Source of the DNA: Parachlorella kessleri
Lineage: Eukaryota; Chlorophyta; Trebouxiophyceae; Chlorellales; Chlorellaceae
Length of the DNA stretch: 16,239 nucleotides
Assembly (NCBI GenBank): GCA_001598975.1
Contig: BBXU01002926.1
Span: forward strand, 1-16,239
Direction: 5' to 3'
Shown: piece after piece, positions 1 through 8,457 of the stretch
How positions within the stretch are numbered: the first letter of the stretch is position 1
Layout of the letters: every line of letters begins with the position of its first letter
Program-made: the position numbers and the translations under genes
Notes under the pieces: model-generated
The model's input: only the letters and a program-made list of their open reading frames with translations
Told to the model about the DNA's origin: nothing
Database searches by the model: none

Positions 1-1678
1 ACTCAGACTTGGCGGAGGCGCTGCCACCTGCCATCGTGGATGGGGCGGCCTTCCTGGGCAGCAGGCTACCGCCGGCGGTTGCCGCGGCCCTGGAGAACTT
101 CAGCTTCACATGCCTGCCAATGCAGCTGCACGCGGTGAGTGCAGGGGCAGCATACATCCAGTGCTATTTCTTATTTTCGGATGTATGTTGTAGTTGCTCC
201 GCCAGCCTTGTTTGAGGCGATTGCTTGGATCTTTTTCAGGCTTACCATTGGTAGCGCGTGCCCCTCTGCAGGTGGCGCTGGCGGTGTTTGCCTCGCTGGC
301 GGCACCGTTTGGCGGCTTTTTTGCCAGCGGCTTCAAGCGGGGGTTCAAGATCAAGGACTTTGGGGATTCTATCCCTGGGCACGGCGGAGTGACAGACCGG
401 TTTGACTGTCAGGTGCGGCAGTGCTCTTGCTGGCAGTGCGCTTGCTGCTGCCGCAGTGTGGCACATGGAGCTGGACTGCTGCCAGGGTGCTGTGATAGGG
501 TGCGCCTGATTTGGCGCATTCTGCAGCCTGCCATGGGTTCCAGCTTGCGTGCAAAGGCCTCACTCCGGCGCGGGTCGACACGCAATCGTGCTGCCCTTAC
601 TTTTGTTGCCGTGAGCCTGGGGTGACGTGCACAGCAGTGGTCATCGGGTAGGCCCCTACGGCTTCGCAGGGATTGAGCTCACCGTCTGCTCATGTCTATG
701 CCCAGTCACAACATGCTGGCCTCTAGAGCTTGTCGTCCCTGGTTCGCGTGCTTTGCCCTGCTTGCCTACAGGTCGTCATGGCGGTCTTTGCATATGTCTA
801 CTACTCCAGCTACGTGGCACCAGCAGCCCTCTCTGTGGGTGGCGTCCTCTCCCAGGTCATGAAGCTCAACGATAGGCAGAAGGTGGGAGTAAAGTTGTGT
901 GCCAGCACAAAAGACTGCGTGGTCCGGCTGGCCAGGGACGTTGGAACTCACATGGGCTCTGGCCTGACCCTGCTGTCCTGTGTGTCTTCGCTGGGCCAGC
1001 AGCTACAAATTGGTGCTGCCTTTGCATGGCTGTACGCGCTTAGAGGGCTGGTCCCTGCGTGTAGCGGAGGTGGAAGGCTATTCAGGGACGGCGGTGCCCC
1101 TTTGCCAGCATCCTTTTTCATTATCTGGCTGTGCACTACTAGCCCCAGTGCCACCTTGTGGGGTGGGGTCTGACTAGCTGGCAGAGCAGTCCCATATTTC
1201 CACTGCCTCCTGAGCAGCCTCGCCAGCAACCTGGCATCATGCGATCTTAGGCCGTGTCTGGCACGCTGGCTTGCTGTTACAAGTTGCTCCCTTCGGATCC
1301 GTCAACCCATGTGTTACTCCTTCGTTGTGTTCAACGCCCACCTGCCGCTCAACTCCCTCTTGGCATTCAACCTCCTCCCTGGGTTCGACCCACGCCTTGT
1401 GTCCAACTCCCACCTTGTCCTGATTCCCTCCTTGGCCTTGGCCCCACCATTGGTGGCTGTTGGAGGTGGCTGTTCCAGGCGCTGGGGAACGTTTTGGCTG
1501 GGGAGTCCTTGCTGCCAAGAAGTTCACATGTGCTCAGCTCCCCTCCTTGGCCCCTTGGTGGCTGCTGCAGTTGGAGCTGTTTCAAGCGCTGGGGAACGTT
1601 TTGGCGGGGGAGTCCTTGCTGCCGCAGCGGCTGGTGAACACGATCCAAGACCACGTGTTGAGGCAACGGCACAGATGA
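1..1678 (+). CDS. CDS1: CDP-diacylglycerol synthase (phosphatidate cytidylyltransferase), eukaryotic type, 5'-truncated by window edge
   Basis: This enzyme makes CDP-diacylglycerol from phosphatidate and CTP, the precursor of phosphatidylinositol, phosphatidylglycerol and cardiolipin; it is a multi-pass membrane protein. Seen: exons 1-134, 272-412, 772-882 and 1571-1678, all joined in phase 0, with the first full codon at position 3 and TGA at 1676-1678. Exon 2 encodes the family signature: [20 protein letters not shown] followed by [10 protein letters not shown], with the conserved lysines, KDFGD, HGG and DRxD. Exon 1 ends and exon 2 starts inside a hydrophobic segment ([20 protein letters not shown]), and exon 3 gives another ([17 protein letters not shown]). 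The last exon encodes the C-terminal helix [19 protein letters not shown] and ends 17 residues later. Its order and C-terminal length agree with plant CDS proteins. The N-terminal transmembrane part lies outside the window. Introns are 137, 359 and 688 nt, and the third contains a duplicate of the last exon (separate entry). I saw no TGTAA poly(A) signal between the stop and 2811. Confidence 0.93.
1305..1445 (+). repeat. Degenerate short-period C/T-rich minisatellite in CDS1 intron 3
   Basis: Six or so imperfect units of roughly 18-21 nt (TTCAACGCCCACCTGCC, TCAACTCCCTCTTGGC, TTCAACCTCCTCCCTGGG, TTCGACCCACGCCTTGTG, TCCAACTCCCACCTTGTC) run directly into the duplicated exon copy. The pyrimidine-rich strand is the transcribed RNA strand. 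No coding role is seen; antisense ORFs here only reflect the repeat. Confidence 0.5.
1431..1622 (+). repeat. Tandem duplication of the last CDS1 exon inside its own upstream intron
   Basis: Copy 1 spans about 1431-1516 and copy 2 about 1545-1622; copy 2 contains the acceptor and start of the real terminal exon (from 1571). They share a core of about 41 nt beginning CAGGCGCTGGGGAACGTTTT (CAAGCGCTGG in copy 2) with one or two differences, plus looser similarity upstream (CCTTGGCCCC...TTGGTGGCTG). In one frame copy 1 encodes [16 protein letters not shown], the same peptide as the real exon. It has lost the CTGCAG acceptor, which reads TTGGAG there. It continues into unrelated codons rather than the real C terminus. 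It is therefore probably a dead or cryptic exon copy. Confidence 0.8.
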
Positions 1679-1994
1679 GGGTTGTCCGTTTGGTTAGTGG
1701 GAGTGTGATCTGGCGTTAGTGAGCGCGGAGCGTGCCTGCAGCAGGAGTGGTAGTTTTGACTTGCGTACTGTCGCATAAGAGACAAGCCGAGGGGGCTTGG
1801 TGAGCTTGGCCTGACACATTGCTTTTGAGTGCTGCGGACGGTGCCTGACGGTGATGGTCCTTTGCTCCCTCGCGCTTTTGTGTGATGCTTGGAAGTGTGA
1901 CGGTGCATGAGGCCTTGTGGGTAGCCTTGTAGGGCCGTGGATAGCCTTCCCTGCCACTGCATGGTTCCCTTAGATGCATGCAACCCAGCTGCCC

Positions 1995-2250
1995 TGTTAG
2001 CCGACCGACTGGAGCACCTGCTCAGCTTTGACTTTACTGAGGAGGAGTCTGGCGGGGCTCGAAGTGTCTCCTTGATGGGGAAAATACCAAACTGGGCTTT
2101 GGCTTGTGCTGCGTGGCATGGCAGCGTCTGCTGGGCTTCACATGACTTTGGAGGACGTGGGACTGCTCATTTCCGGACCAGCCAGAAATCGAGTTGGATT
2201 TTTTGGACCGTGCCCTCACACAAGATGCCACACAGGATCTGTCGTGATAG
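1995..2250 (+). pseudogene. Coding-like remnant, frames broken, unrecognised
   Basis: Adjacent pieces read as plausible protein but in different frames. About 1995-2050 gives LLADRLEHLLSFDFTEEES. About 2142-2190 gives MTLEDVGLLISGPARN. About 2169-2250 gives FPDQPEIELDFLDRALTQDA and then TQDLS before TGA. The acidic/leucine composition is unlike the surrounding non-coding DNA. No single frame joins them and no splice sites were convincing, so a frameshifted relic (gene or transposable-element ORF) is more likely than a live gene. The family is not recognised. Confidence 0.3.
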
Positions 2251-2309
2251 AAGTACACCGCTGACTCTATTCTATACAAAGCATGACTGCATAAAACAGT
2301 CAGTCTTTC

Positions 2310-2425
2310 ACTCCCTGTTCGCAGTACCTGGCACCCTTACTAATAACTACATACAACCCTGTCAGCCCAATATACCCGTACCTCCTCTCTGGTCGCAATG
2401 TTTGCCACCCTTAATGAATCTGAGG
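2310..2425 (+). repeat. Dispersed repeat fragment C, partner of about 12915-13080
   Basis: CCTGTCAGCCCAATATACCC followed by CTCCTCTCTGGTCGCA and GCCACCCTTAATGAA matches CCTGTCAGCCCAGTATACCC, CTCCTCTCTGATCGCA and GCCACCCTCAATAAA at about 13004-13070, after a weaker match from TCACTCCCTGTTCGCAGTAC. This links the CDS1-GDPD gap to the 3' flank of YLMG. Confidence 0.65.
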
Positions 2426-2504
2426 TGAGCTTCATGTGGACTTCAAGTCAAGTAAGTCAATCTCGTTGCTAGTTGTTGAAGGTACTGCCAGTTGACAGGA
2501 ATCT

Positions 2505-2620
2505 TGCAGGTGCGCGGAGTCGTAAGCGTGCTGCCGTCAATTCTGCTCCTGTAGCAGAACTTTTACCCTCACCAGGTGAGGAACCTTCTGAAATCCAGCC
2601 TAAAAGTTCCTGCCCGATGT
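2505..2620 (+). other. Possible exon remnant
   Basis: A short open stretch encodes roughly ARSRKRAAVNSAPVAELLPS, then PGEEPSEIQPKSSCPM, then TGA. It follows a TTGCAG that could be an acceptor (near 2509) and contains CACCAG|GTGAGG, a good donor sequence, near 2576. It has no upstream partner exon that I could phase. The composition (basic start, Pro/Glu tail) looks coding, but no family is recognised and it may be part of the same decayed element as 1995-2250. Confidence 0.2.
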
Positions 2621-2811
2621 GAGAACTTGATGCATCGTGAAGACTTCGAAAAGCGCGCCACGAGGCTGCTGTGACCCAGCACGCCCACAAACCCGTTCTT
2701 CCCTAAACACAGCTCGAATGCAGGACAATCTATTGGACAGGACCGAGGTGACTGCCCCTGCCTGCCTCCACTCCTGAGCTCACGGACATGTGATCAGATC
2801 AAGCACGGCTC

Positions 2812-5800
2812 ATGCCCCGCTTCGGTGGCGTACTCCTTCCAACTGGACGCCCAGGGTTGCAAGCCGGCAGGTATGCAGAAAAGCCCCTGGCTGCAGGCTT
2901 GTCAGTTGTACCACATATCCCCTCCTCCAGTTGGAAACACTGACACAAGTTGTCTCCCTCCCGGAAACCCTGAGCTAGGCTACCACTACCTACTTGGGCA
3001 GCCTTGGTGATGTGGGGTACCAGCCAAACCTCTGTTGCCTGCTTGGGTGCTGCTCTCAGGCGAAAGGGCGGCCGGCGCTTCGCGTCTTACCTGCGCCTGG
3101 TGCTGCTGGGCCTTGTGGGCTTCAGTGTCGTCACTGTGATATTATACAAGGCTGTGCCACAGGGACGCCAATTGGAGCAGCAGGTGCGTGGTAATGCACT
3201 GTTGCTGGCAGCCAAGAGGGAGAGTGGATAGGTAGCTCTGAGAGACTGGAACGCATGCCAGGTATGCTCTGGGGCTTGCCTGATGGCCCAGCCAGTACAT
3301 CCCTCCCTGCAACAAGCCAAGGCCACTGGGAAGCAGATGGGATAGGAAGTGAAGCAGGGCCAGCAGAGGATACTGGAATGTCTAAATGGGTCATTGCTTA
3401 CAGGAGCAGTGCTCTTGTGTCTGGATAGGTTTCCAGCCAGCCAAGGCCTGGCACCTGCAAGTGCTGTCACAGCCATTCATACATGGCTCTCTTGCACACC
3501 TGCTTGCCTCAGCCCTTGTCATGGCCACGCCTGGACAAATTTGCTTTCCCTGACTCGAGTGCCCTGCCATGCCCCTTCAGGGCTTGGAGGCTGATGCTGA
3601 GGGCTCTGAGGACGAGGTCAGACGGTTGATGGAGGAACCTTCCACCGAGTATTGCGTGCGGCAGCTGCAATTTCACCACAGCTCCGAGGTTGGGCATGAC
3701 ACAAAGCTGGAGTACAGCGGCAGCGGATGGTTGAAGAGTGGCTATAGCACGACCATCAATAGTAGCGCCGGCGGCAGCAGCAGCAGCAGCGGCAGCAGCA
3801 ATGGAAATGGTCACAGCAAGGGTGGGAAGAGGGCAGCGTACCCGTTGGTGTGTGCCCATGGGGGCGACGCGGCCGCCGCGCCGCCCAACACCGCGGCCGC
3901 GTTCCAGGCGGCGATAGATGCAGGAGTGAGGTGCGTGGAGGTGAGGGACAGCGCACACGGCGCGCACGTCGGAATCCGGCGAGTGTGCTGTGGTGTGCTG
4001 TGCTGTGGTGGGAGACTGCAAAACGTGGAGTTGAGGTGCGTGGAGGTGAGGGGCAGCGCACGCGGCGCACACGTCGCAATTCGGCGAGTGTGCAGTGCTG
4101 TGCTGTGCTGTTGTTGGGGGCTGCAAAGCGTGGAGGGTGAGGGGCAGCGCACGTGATGGACATACTGCAGGCTGGCGCTGTGCTGTGCTGTGCTCTGGGT
4201 GAGAGCTGCTATGCGAGGGCGCGACACCCAGGTGTTCTCCTGACCAGGCAACCAGCTTGGCGTAGGCTCATGTGAAGATCCTGTGAGACTGAGGCTCCTG
4301 TGGGTCCAGCACTGAAGCCTGCGACCCTTGCCCTGGCCGTTTCGCCTAAAGCTCCGCACTACACTATAGAGCTCCAGGTGAAGGCACAGGTTCCACACAG
4401 GCTTGCGGTTTCGAGCATGGCCTGGCTGCAGCCAAGGCCTGTGGCGTGCCACTGCATGGGTCTAGTCAGCTTTGCATTCTGTGCAGGTGGACGTGGCTCG
4501 CACACGAGATGGGGTGCTGGTCGTGCTCCACAGCCGGGACCTGCTGAGCCTGCTGCGGCTGGCCACAGGTTCAGCACTGCTAGCAGCGTGGCAGACTGCA
4601 GCTGGCAAGCAAGCCTTGAGGGAAGAGTTGTTGCCGGAGGTGCGACCGACTGGGAAGCCGCGAATGCTATGTCAAGGCGGCATCTCTGCATGAATGCCAA
4701 TGAAAACATGCGTGTGACCACGTGCATGAGGCACAGCCTGACTCAGGCTATCTTGCAGGGCAGCTGCGCGGCTCATGCCATCCCACCTCCTTGCAGTTTT
4801 GGTGCATGAGTTGTGTATGAGTCATGCATCACGCATGAAGTTGCGTCCCTGAGCCCACTCCCCTGGCACAGCCAAGGGTCCTCTACACCCTGCCTGCATG
4901 CCGTGACATTCCCTGGTGTGAACCTGCAGGCAGGGGAGTTCACCTGGGAACAGCTACAGCGGCTGCGGTGGGAGGGCGGAGCCCACATCGAGACGGTGGC
5001 TGATGTGCTGTCCCTGGTGTTGCCGCACACAGACCATGTGACCCTGGATTTGAAGCCCTACAGCCGGGTGAGGGGAACAGGAAGGTCCACTTGGCTTTAG
5101 AAGGGAGGAGGTAGAGGGGGTGGCTGAGTTGGTACTTCGCTTGGCTGCGGAGAGAGTAGGTCGGGTGGGTGGCTGAGAGGCTACTTGATGCGGCTACGGA
5201 GGGAGAGAGTAGGTTGAGAGGGTGGTCGACATGACGCCGCTGCTGCTGGGTCGCACACATCCCCATCACCCTGGGCTTGCGGCCATGCACATGTGGGAGC
5301 GGAGGCTTGCACAGGCCGCGGTGTGGGTGTACTTCCTTGACAATGTGTGGGTGTCTCCGCGTCTCGGTGTGGCACTGCAGGAGGGCGATGTGTTGGCCCA
5401 GCAGGTGGGGGAATTCTGGATACCACATGGGTATCTCCATGTGGCTGGCGCTGCAGGAGGGCGAGGAGCAGGACGCCGACATCTTGGCCCAGCAGTGTAT
5501 GGAAATACCAATACCACATGGGTATCTCCGTGTGGCTGGGGCTGCAGGAGGGCGAGGAGCAGGACGCCCACATCATGGCCCAGCAGTGTATGGAATCCTT
5601 GATACCACATGGGTATCTTCGTGTGGCTGGCGCTGCAGGAGGGCGAGGAGCACGATGTCGACATCATGGCCCAGCAGTGTATGGAATCCTTTATACCATA
5701 TGGATATCTCTCCGTGTGGCTGGCGCTGCAGGGGGGGGTAGAGCAGGACGCCGATGTGCTGGCCCAGCAGGTGGTGGACCTGGTGTCAGGGCAGGCCGGC

Positions 5801-7415
5801 TGCCGGGGGGGGCGGTGCCTCGTCTGGGCCAAGTCCGACTCGCTTGTGGCTGCGGTCAAGGAGCTAGCGCCCTGGTTGCCGGTGGGCTACGTGGTGCTGA
5901 ATGAGACGGCAGAGGTGAGGGCGGCCTCTGGGTTATGTGGTGCTAAATGAGACGGCAGAGGTGAGGATATTGTACTGAACAGAATGGCTGAGGTGAGGGC
6001 TGCCAGTGGGCTGTTTGGTGCTGAACGAAGCGGCAGAGGTGAGGGTTGCCTGTGGGCGAACTGCGGCCAGGGGTTTGTGACTCTGCTGAAGCTGTGAGAT
6101 AACCTTGTTGGGTGATGGAGCTGCCGCCCTGGCTGCCGGTAGGCTATGTCGTGCTGAATGAAACGGCAGAGGTGAGGGCGGTCAGTGGGCTATGTGGTGC
6201 TTGACGAAGCGGCAGAGGTGGGGATCTTGTACTGAACAGGATGGTTGAGATGAGGGCTGCCAGTGGGCTACGCGGGGACGTCAATGTTGATGTAAGAACG
6301 TGGTGGCAAGGGCTGCGAACCTTGCCTTCCCCCTTCTGACAGTTGTGCAACCTGGCTGACCCAGTGGCTTGAACCCATGCATGGTGTATGTATATGCTGT
6401 GGTTTCTCCGTCAAAACCAGTTCCGTCCGAAGTTTCCGTTTTTTTTCGACCCAGCTGGAGCTGTGGAAACAAAGTATCAGGTATCCATCACATGCAGGCA
6501 CGCGCTGCCGGCATGGCCCGCCTGCTGCGGCTGCCACAGGCAGAGGTGGTGGCCCTGCACCATGCGCTGGCCTCCCCGGCCACCACAGCACAGGCCAGGT
6601 AATCAGGAGCCGCCTTGCCCTCGTCTCTATTATCTACACTGTTTTCATGGACATCCTAACCTGCAAAACTCCAAACATTTGCCTTCGGCGGGGCTGTGCC
6701 TGCGCTCGCTGCTACAGGACAGGACAGGCCAGCAGCAGCCCACTGGTTGCTGTCCCTTGTAACTGAGTGGACACGCTACCTCGCTGTAACTGAGTGGCGC
6801 ATATGCTTCTCCTGTATGTATACATGCTAGTGAATAAAGCTGGATGGGCCTCGCAGTTTCGGAGTGCCAAGGGGGGGAAGCTCCTACGGCAGTGTGTAGG
6901 CAGTCTTGCGAGTCTCATTGAACAGAACCTGCAGCACCGCGTGTGTGTGTACTGCGTATCCCCAACATATTAGCAAGAGGTGGCTCAAGCTCTGCCTGAA
7001 GACACTTCCAAGGCTGGAACCACAGCTGAGGTGACTGAAAGATGCTGTAAAGTCGCAGAGGTAGTCTGCGGGTCGCCTTGAGGTTGCTCCCGCGTTCCTT
7101 CGCATGTGCAGGGCTGCTGGCAAGCAAGCCTTGCTGCTTCTTCAGTGCAGGGCTGCCGGCAAGCCAGTCCAAGTTGTTTGCTGGGTGCAGCGCTGCTGGC
7201 AAGCAAGATTTAAGTTGGGTTTAGGGTTGTTTGCTGGGTGCAGGGCTGCTGGCAAGCAGGTCCATGCCTGGACCGCCAACACGGCCGAGATGATGGCCCG
7301 GGTGCTGGAGGCGGGGGTTGACGCCGTGGTGACTAACCACCCCCGCCGGCTGCTGGCGGCGCTGGCGAGCCGGGCGCAGGTGTGCTCCCGCCGCAGGCGG
7401 CTAGGCGCTCGCTGA
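2812..7415 (+). CDS. GDPD: Glycerophosphodiester phosphodiesterase, membrane-anchored, 8 exons
   Basis: It hydrolyses glycerophosphodiesters to glycerol-3-phosphate and an alcohol, in phospholipid turnover. Exons: 2812-2870, 3060-3183, 3581-3940, 4487-4639, 4930-5067, 5732-5914, 6498-6598, 7244-7415 (TGA 7413-7415). All phases agree, giving 429 residues. A single hydrophobic anchor lies at about 31-49, after a basic start (RRKGGRR), followed by a Ser/Gly linker at about 122-140. The catalytic domain starts with CAHGGD (H154), PPNT (162-165), then E181-x-D183, RDG (188-190) and H196, the GDPD metal and acid-base residues. VTLDLKP, RCLVWAKSD, VGYVVLNETAE, VHAWTAN and GVDAVVTNHP follow. PPNT replaces the usual PENT, and LVWAKSD resembles plant GDPD4-type proteins as I remember them. 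Exon 1 is the least certain: ATG 3010 in an unspliced first exon is an alternative. Exon 6 could start further upstream in the repeats, at 5639 in frame. Introns 3, 5, 6 and 7 carry exon-edge repeats. Confidence 0.92.
3928..4160 (+). repeat. Tandem copies of the GDPD exon 3 donor edge
   Basis: The real donor is GAGGTGCGTGGAG|GTGAGG at 3928-3946. The same exon edge plus intron start recurs from 4033 (GAGGTGCGTGGAGGTGAGGG) with a period of 105 nt, and in a shorter form near 4131 (GTGGAGGGTGAGGGGCAGCG). Each is followed by GGCAGCGCAC and CGGCGAGTGTG, then a TGTGCTG-rich stretch. The 105-nt period keeps the frame. All sit in intron 3, so they are possible alternative donors. Confidence 0.85.
5118..5222 (+). 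repeat. Two-copy 50-bp purine-rich minisatellite in GDPD intron 5
   Basis: GGGTGGCTGAGTTGGTACTT... and GGGTGGCTGAGAGGCTACTT..., each ending with GGAGAGAGTAGGT, are repeated once, with the second slightly longer. They lie between exon 5 and the acceptor-edge repeat array. No function is apparent. Confidence 0.6.
5349..5780 (+). repeat. Five tandem copies of the GDPD exon 6 acceptor edge
   Basis: Each unit holds an intron end (GGGTATCTCCGTGTGGCTGG then CGCTGCAG) and the exon start (GAGGGCGAGGAGCAGGACGC then the codons for DVLAQQ). The AG of each CTGCAG falls at 5380, 5456, 5547, 5638 and 5731, giving periods of 76, 91, 91 and 93 nt. Only the last copy runs on into the conserved exon (VVDLVSGQAG...). 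Copy 4 is in frame with copy 5 through 93 nt, so using its acceptor would add 31 residues; copies 2 and 3 are out of frame with their neighbours. Copy 1 has CAGCAG|GTGGGG, so it could form a tiny cassette exon. Confidence 0.9.
5884..6275 (+). repeat. Repeated copies of the GDPD exon 6 donor edge
   Basis: The real exon end is GTGGGCTACGTGGTGCTGAA followed by TGAGACGGCAGAG|GTGAGG, with the donor at 5915. Variants follow in intron 6: near 5930 (TTATGTGGTGCTAAATGAGA), near 6010 (CTGTTTGGTGCTGAACGAAG), a longer one from about 6120 (CGCCCTGGCTGCCGGTAGGC, ending ACGGCAGAG|GTGAGG) and near 6190 (CTATGTGGTGCTTGACGAAG, ending GGCAGAG|GTGGGG). A partial copy lies at about 6258. The copy at 6120 preserves about 55 nt of exon and a full donor. 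Confidence 0.88.
7104..7265 (+). repeat. Repeated copies of the GDPD exon 8 acceptor edge
   Basis: GTGCAG|GGCTGCTGGCAAGC, the intron end plus the first exon bases, occurs with AG at 7111, 7150, 7190 and 7243. Spacings are 39, 40 and 53 nt. Only the last continues into the conserved codons VHAWTAN. The earlier copies encode the same AAGK start but then diverge, some with TTTAAG stop-containing sequence. They are therefore competing acceptors of nearly identical strength. Confidence 0.88.
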
Positions 7416-7506
7416 GGTTGAGGCATGGTTATCTAGAACTTTGGGGCGACTGCCAATTTGCTGCCCCAAAGCCGGTGGCAGCGGCGGGGGAGAGGGGGGG
7501 GATAGG

Positions 7507-7945
7507 CAGGACGCCCCAGGCGCCTGATGCATTTGCCAATATCTTACAAACAATAGTGTGACGCGTCTGACTGTCGCTTACCTGGACTGACAGCACTGCC
7601 CTATCAGCAGCGTCTCGTGTAACTTCTCTGTAACTGCTAACTGCCTATCGCTCGAGCACTTGTCATCCAATTGTTGTCTTGTACTTGGTAAGGCTTGTTG
7701 GTGTAGGAGAAAGCAGCACGGCCCTGTTTTTAGCACGTGCTTAGCGCCGTGTTCTGATTAATTCAACCTCGTAAGGAAGACCTTCTCTGGTCTACCCTCT
7801 GCTCACACTTTCTTGCTCTTGCTGGTGCTGCCTAACATGTCTAGACACGCCCCTTTCCAGCTTCAGTCCAGATCACTTATCATACGCGGCTTACTTCGGC
7901 TTAGTCTACCATAAGTGAGGGGTGCTCACGAAGAGCAGTCTGCCG
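7507..7945 (+). repeat. Dispersed repeat, copy A
   Basis: About 440 bp, similar from end to end to 12451-12880 in the same orientation. Shared blocks include GCAGGACGCC, ACCTGGACTGACAG, AGCAGCACGGCC, AGCAC(A/G)TGCTTAGCGC and GAGGGGTG near the right end. It is clearly diverged, with many substitutions and small indels. There is no open frame shared by both copies and no terminal inverted repeat that I could find. It is possibly a non-autonomous element or part of a segmental duplication (see findings). Confidence 0.75.
7618..7633 (+). terminator. Candidate TGTAA polyadenylation signals of GDPD
   Basis: TGTAA occurs at 7618-7622 and again at 7629-7633, about 205 nt after the GDPD stop. TGTAA is the usual poly(A) signal of volvocalean algae. 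It falls inside the dispersed repeat copy A, so the match could be chance or the repeat could supply the signal. Confidence 0.35.
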
Positions 7946-8356
7946 CTTGGCTCCCCTTTCTAACTCTGCCTGCTTTTTGACGCAGGTGGCACCTGCCACA
8001 CTGCTGTCTGACCACTTCCAGTCACGTGCATTTCCATCTGCAAGAGCAGTCCCACACCAAGGACGAGATGACTCAGCTCTGGGAGAATTACCAGTTCCAA
8101 TAACACGTGCATTTACTCCAGAACCCTACAGTACTGCAGCGCACAATTGCCATCAAGAAGGAGAAGAAGAAGAAGAAAGAAAACTAGACAAGGAGTGACT
8201 TAGTTCGATCAGTACCACGTGTACCGCTACGCAGTTGCACCGAGAGGAGGAATCGGTGACCCTAATAAACCCCCAATGACCCACTCACACAGAGGCAAAC
8301 ACATACATGAGATGGGCGGAAAGGGCCATATCCCCAGAGGTAGACCACGGTGTGTA
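7946..8356. other. Unassigned stretch with possible Lys-rich exon remnant
   Basis: Near 8122-8187 (+) a frame after TTTACTCCAG encodes NPTVLQRTIAIKKEKKKKKE and N before TAG, typical of a basic C terminus. Just upstream, about 8065-8100, another frame reads DEMTQLWENYQFQ before TAA. CACGTGCATTT occurs twice (8023 and 8105), each time before a possible acceptor. A different frame is open from 7947 to 8198 but has no recognisable character. I could not phase the two pieces through any legal intron, so this is either a broken gene end or chance. The region 8200-8356 shows nothing. Confidence 0.25.
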
Positions 8357-8457
8357 TCATAGGGGCTCCTGGTAGGGAGGTGGTCCACCCCTGCCCCTTT
8401 TTCGTGCTGAATGGTGAAGTTCTAGACGCTTGCGTGGCCTGGGTTGTGGCTGACTAG

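Larger units (their letters stand above)
1679..2811. other. Intergenic region between CDS1 and GDPD, with coding-like debris
   Basis: No complete gene was recognised. Three stretches look like decayed coding DNA (separate entries at 1995-2250 and 2505-2620; repeat fragment at 2310-2425). The segment 1679-1990 holds nothing I can name. No tRNA-like fold was seen. The region must contain the 3' end of CDS1 and the promoter of GDPD, but no TATA box or TGTAA signal was convincing. Confidence 0.6.

Noticed and set aside
3010..3183. Unspliced GDPD start at ATG 3010
   Set aside because: Possible, but the spliced start at 2812 joins in phase with good GT-AG borders. Kept as an alternative only.
3509..4452. 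Long minus-strand ORFs (205 and 213 codons) opposite GDPD exon 3
   Set aside because: They lie opposite the Ser/Gly linker and the 105-bp donor repeats. Their repeated peptide blocks only mirror that repeat.
5349..5780. CRISPR-like array
   Set aside because: There are no unique spacers between identical short repeats. The units are whole-length tandem copies containing a splice acceptor in a eukaryotic gene.
4940..5904. Overlapping ORFs of up to 197 codons on both strands across the 91-bp array
   Set aside because: Open frames arise because the repeat unit lacks stops in several frames. Only 5732-5914 encodes conserved GDPD sequence.
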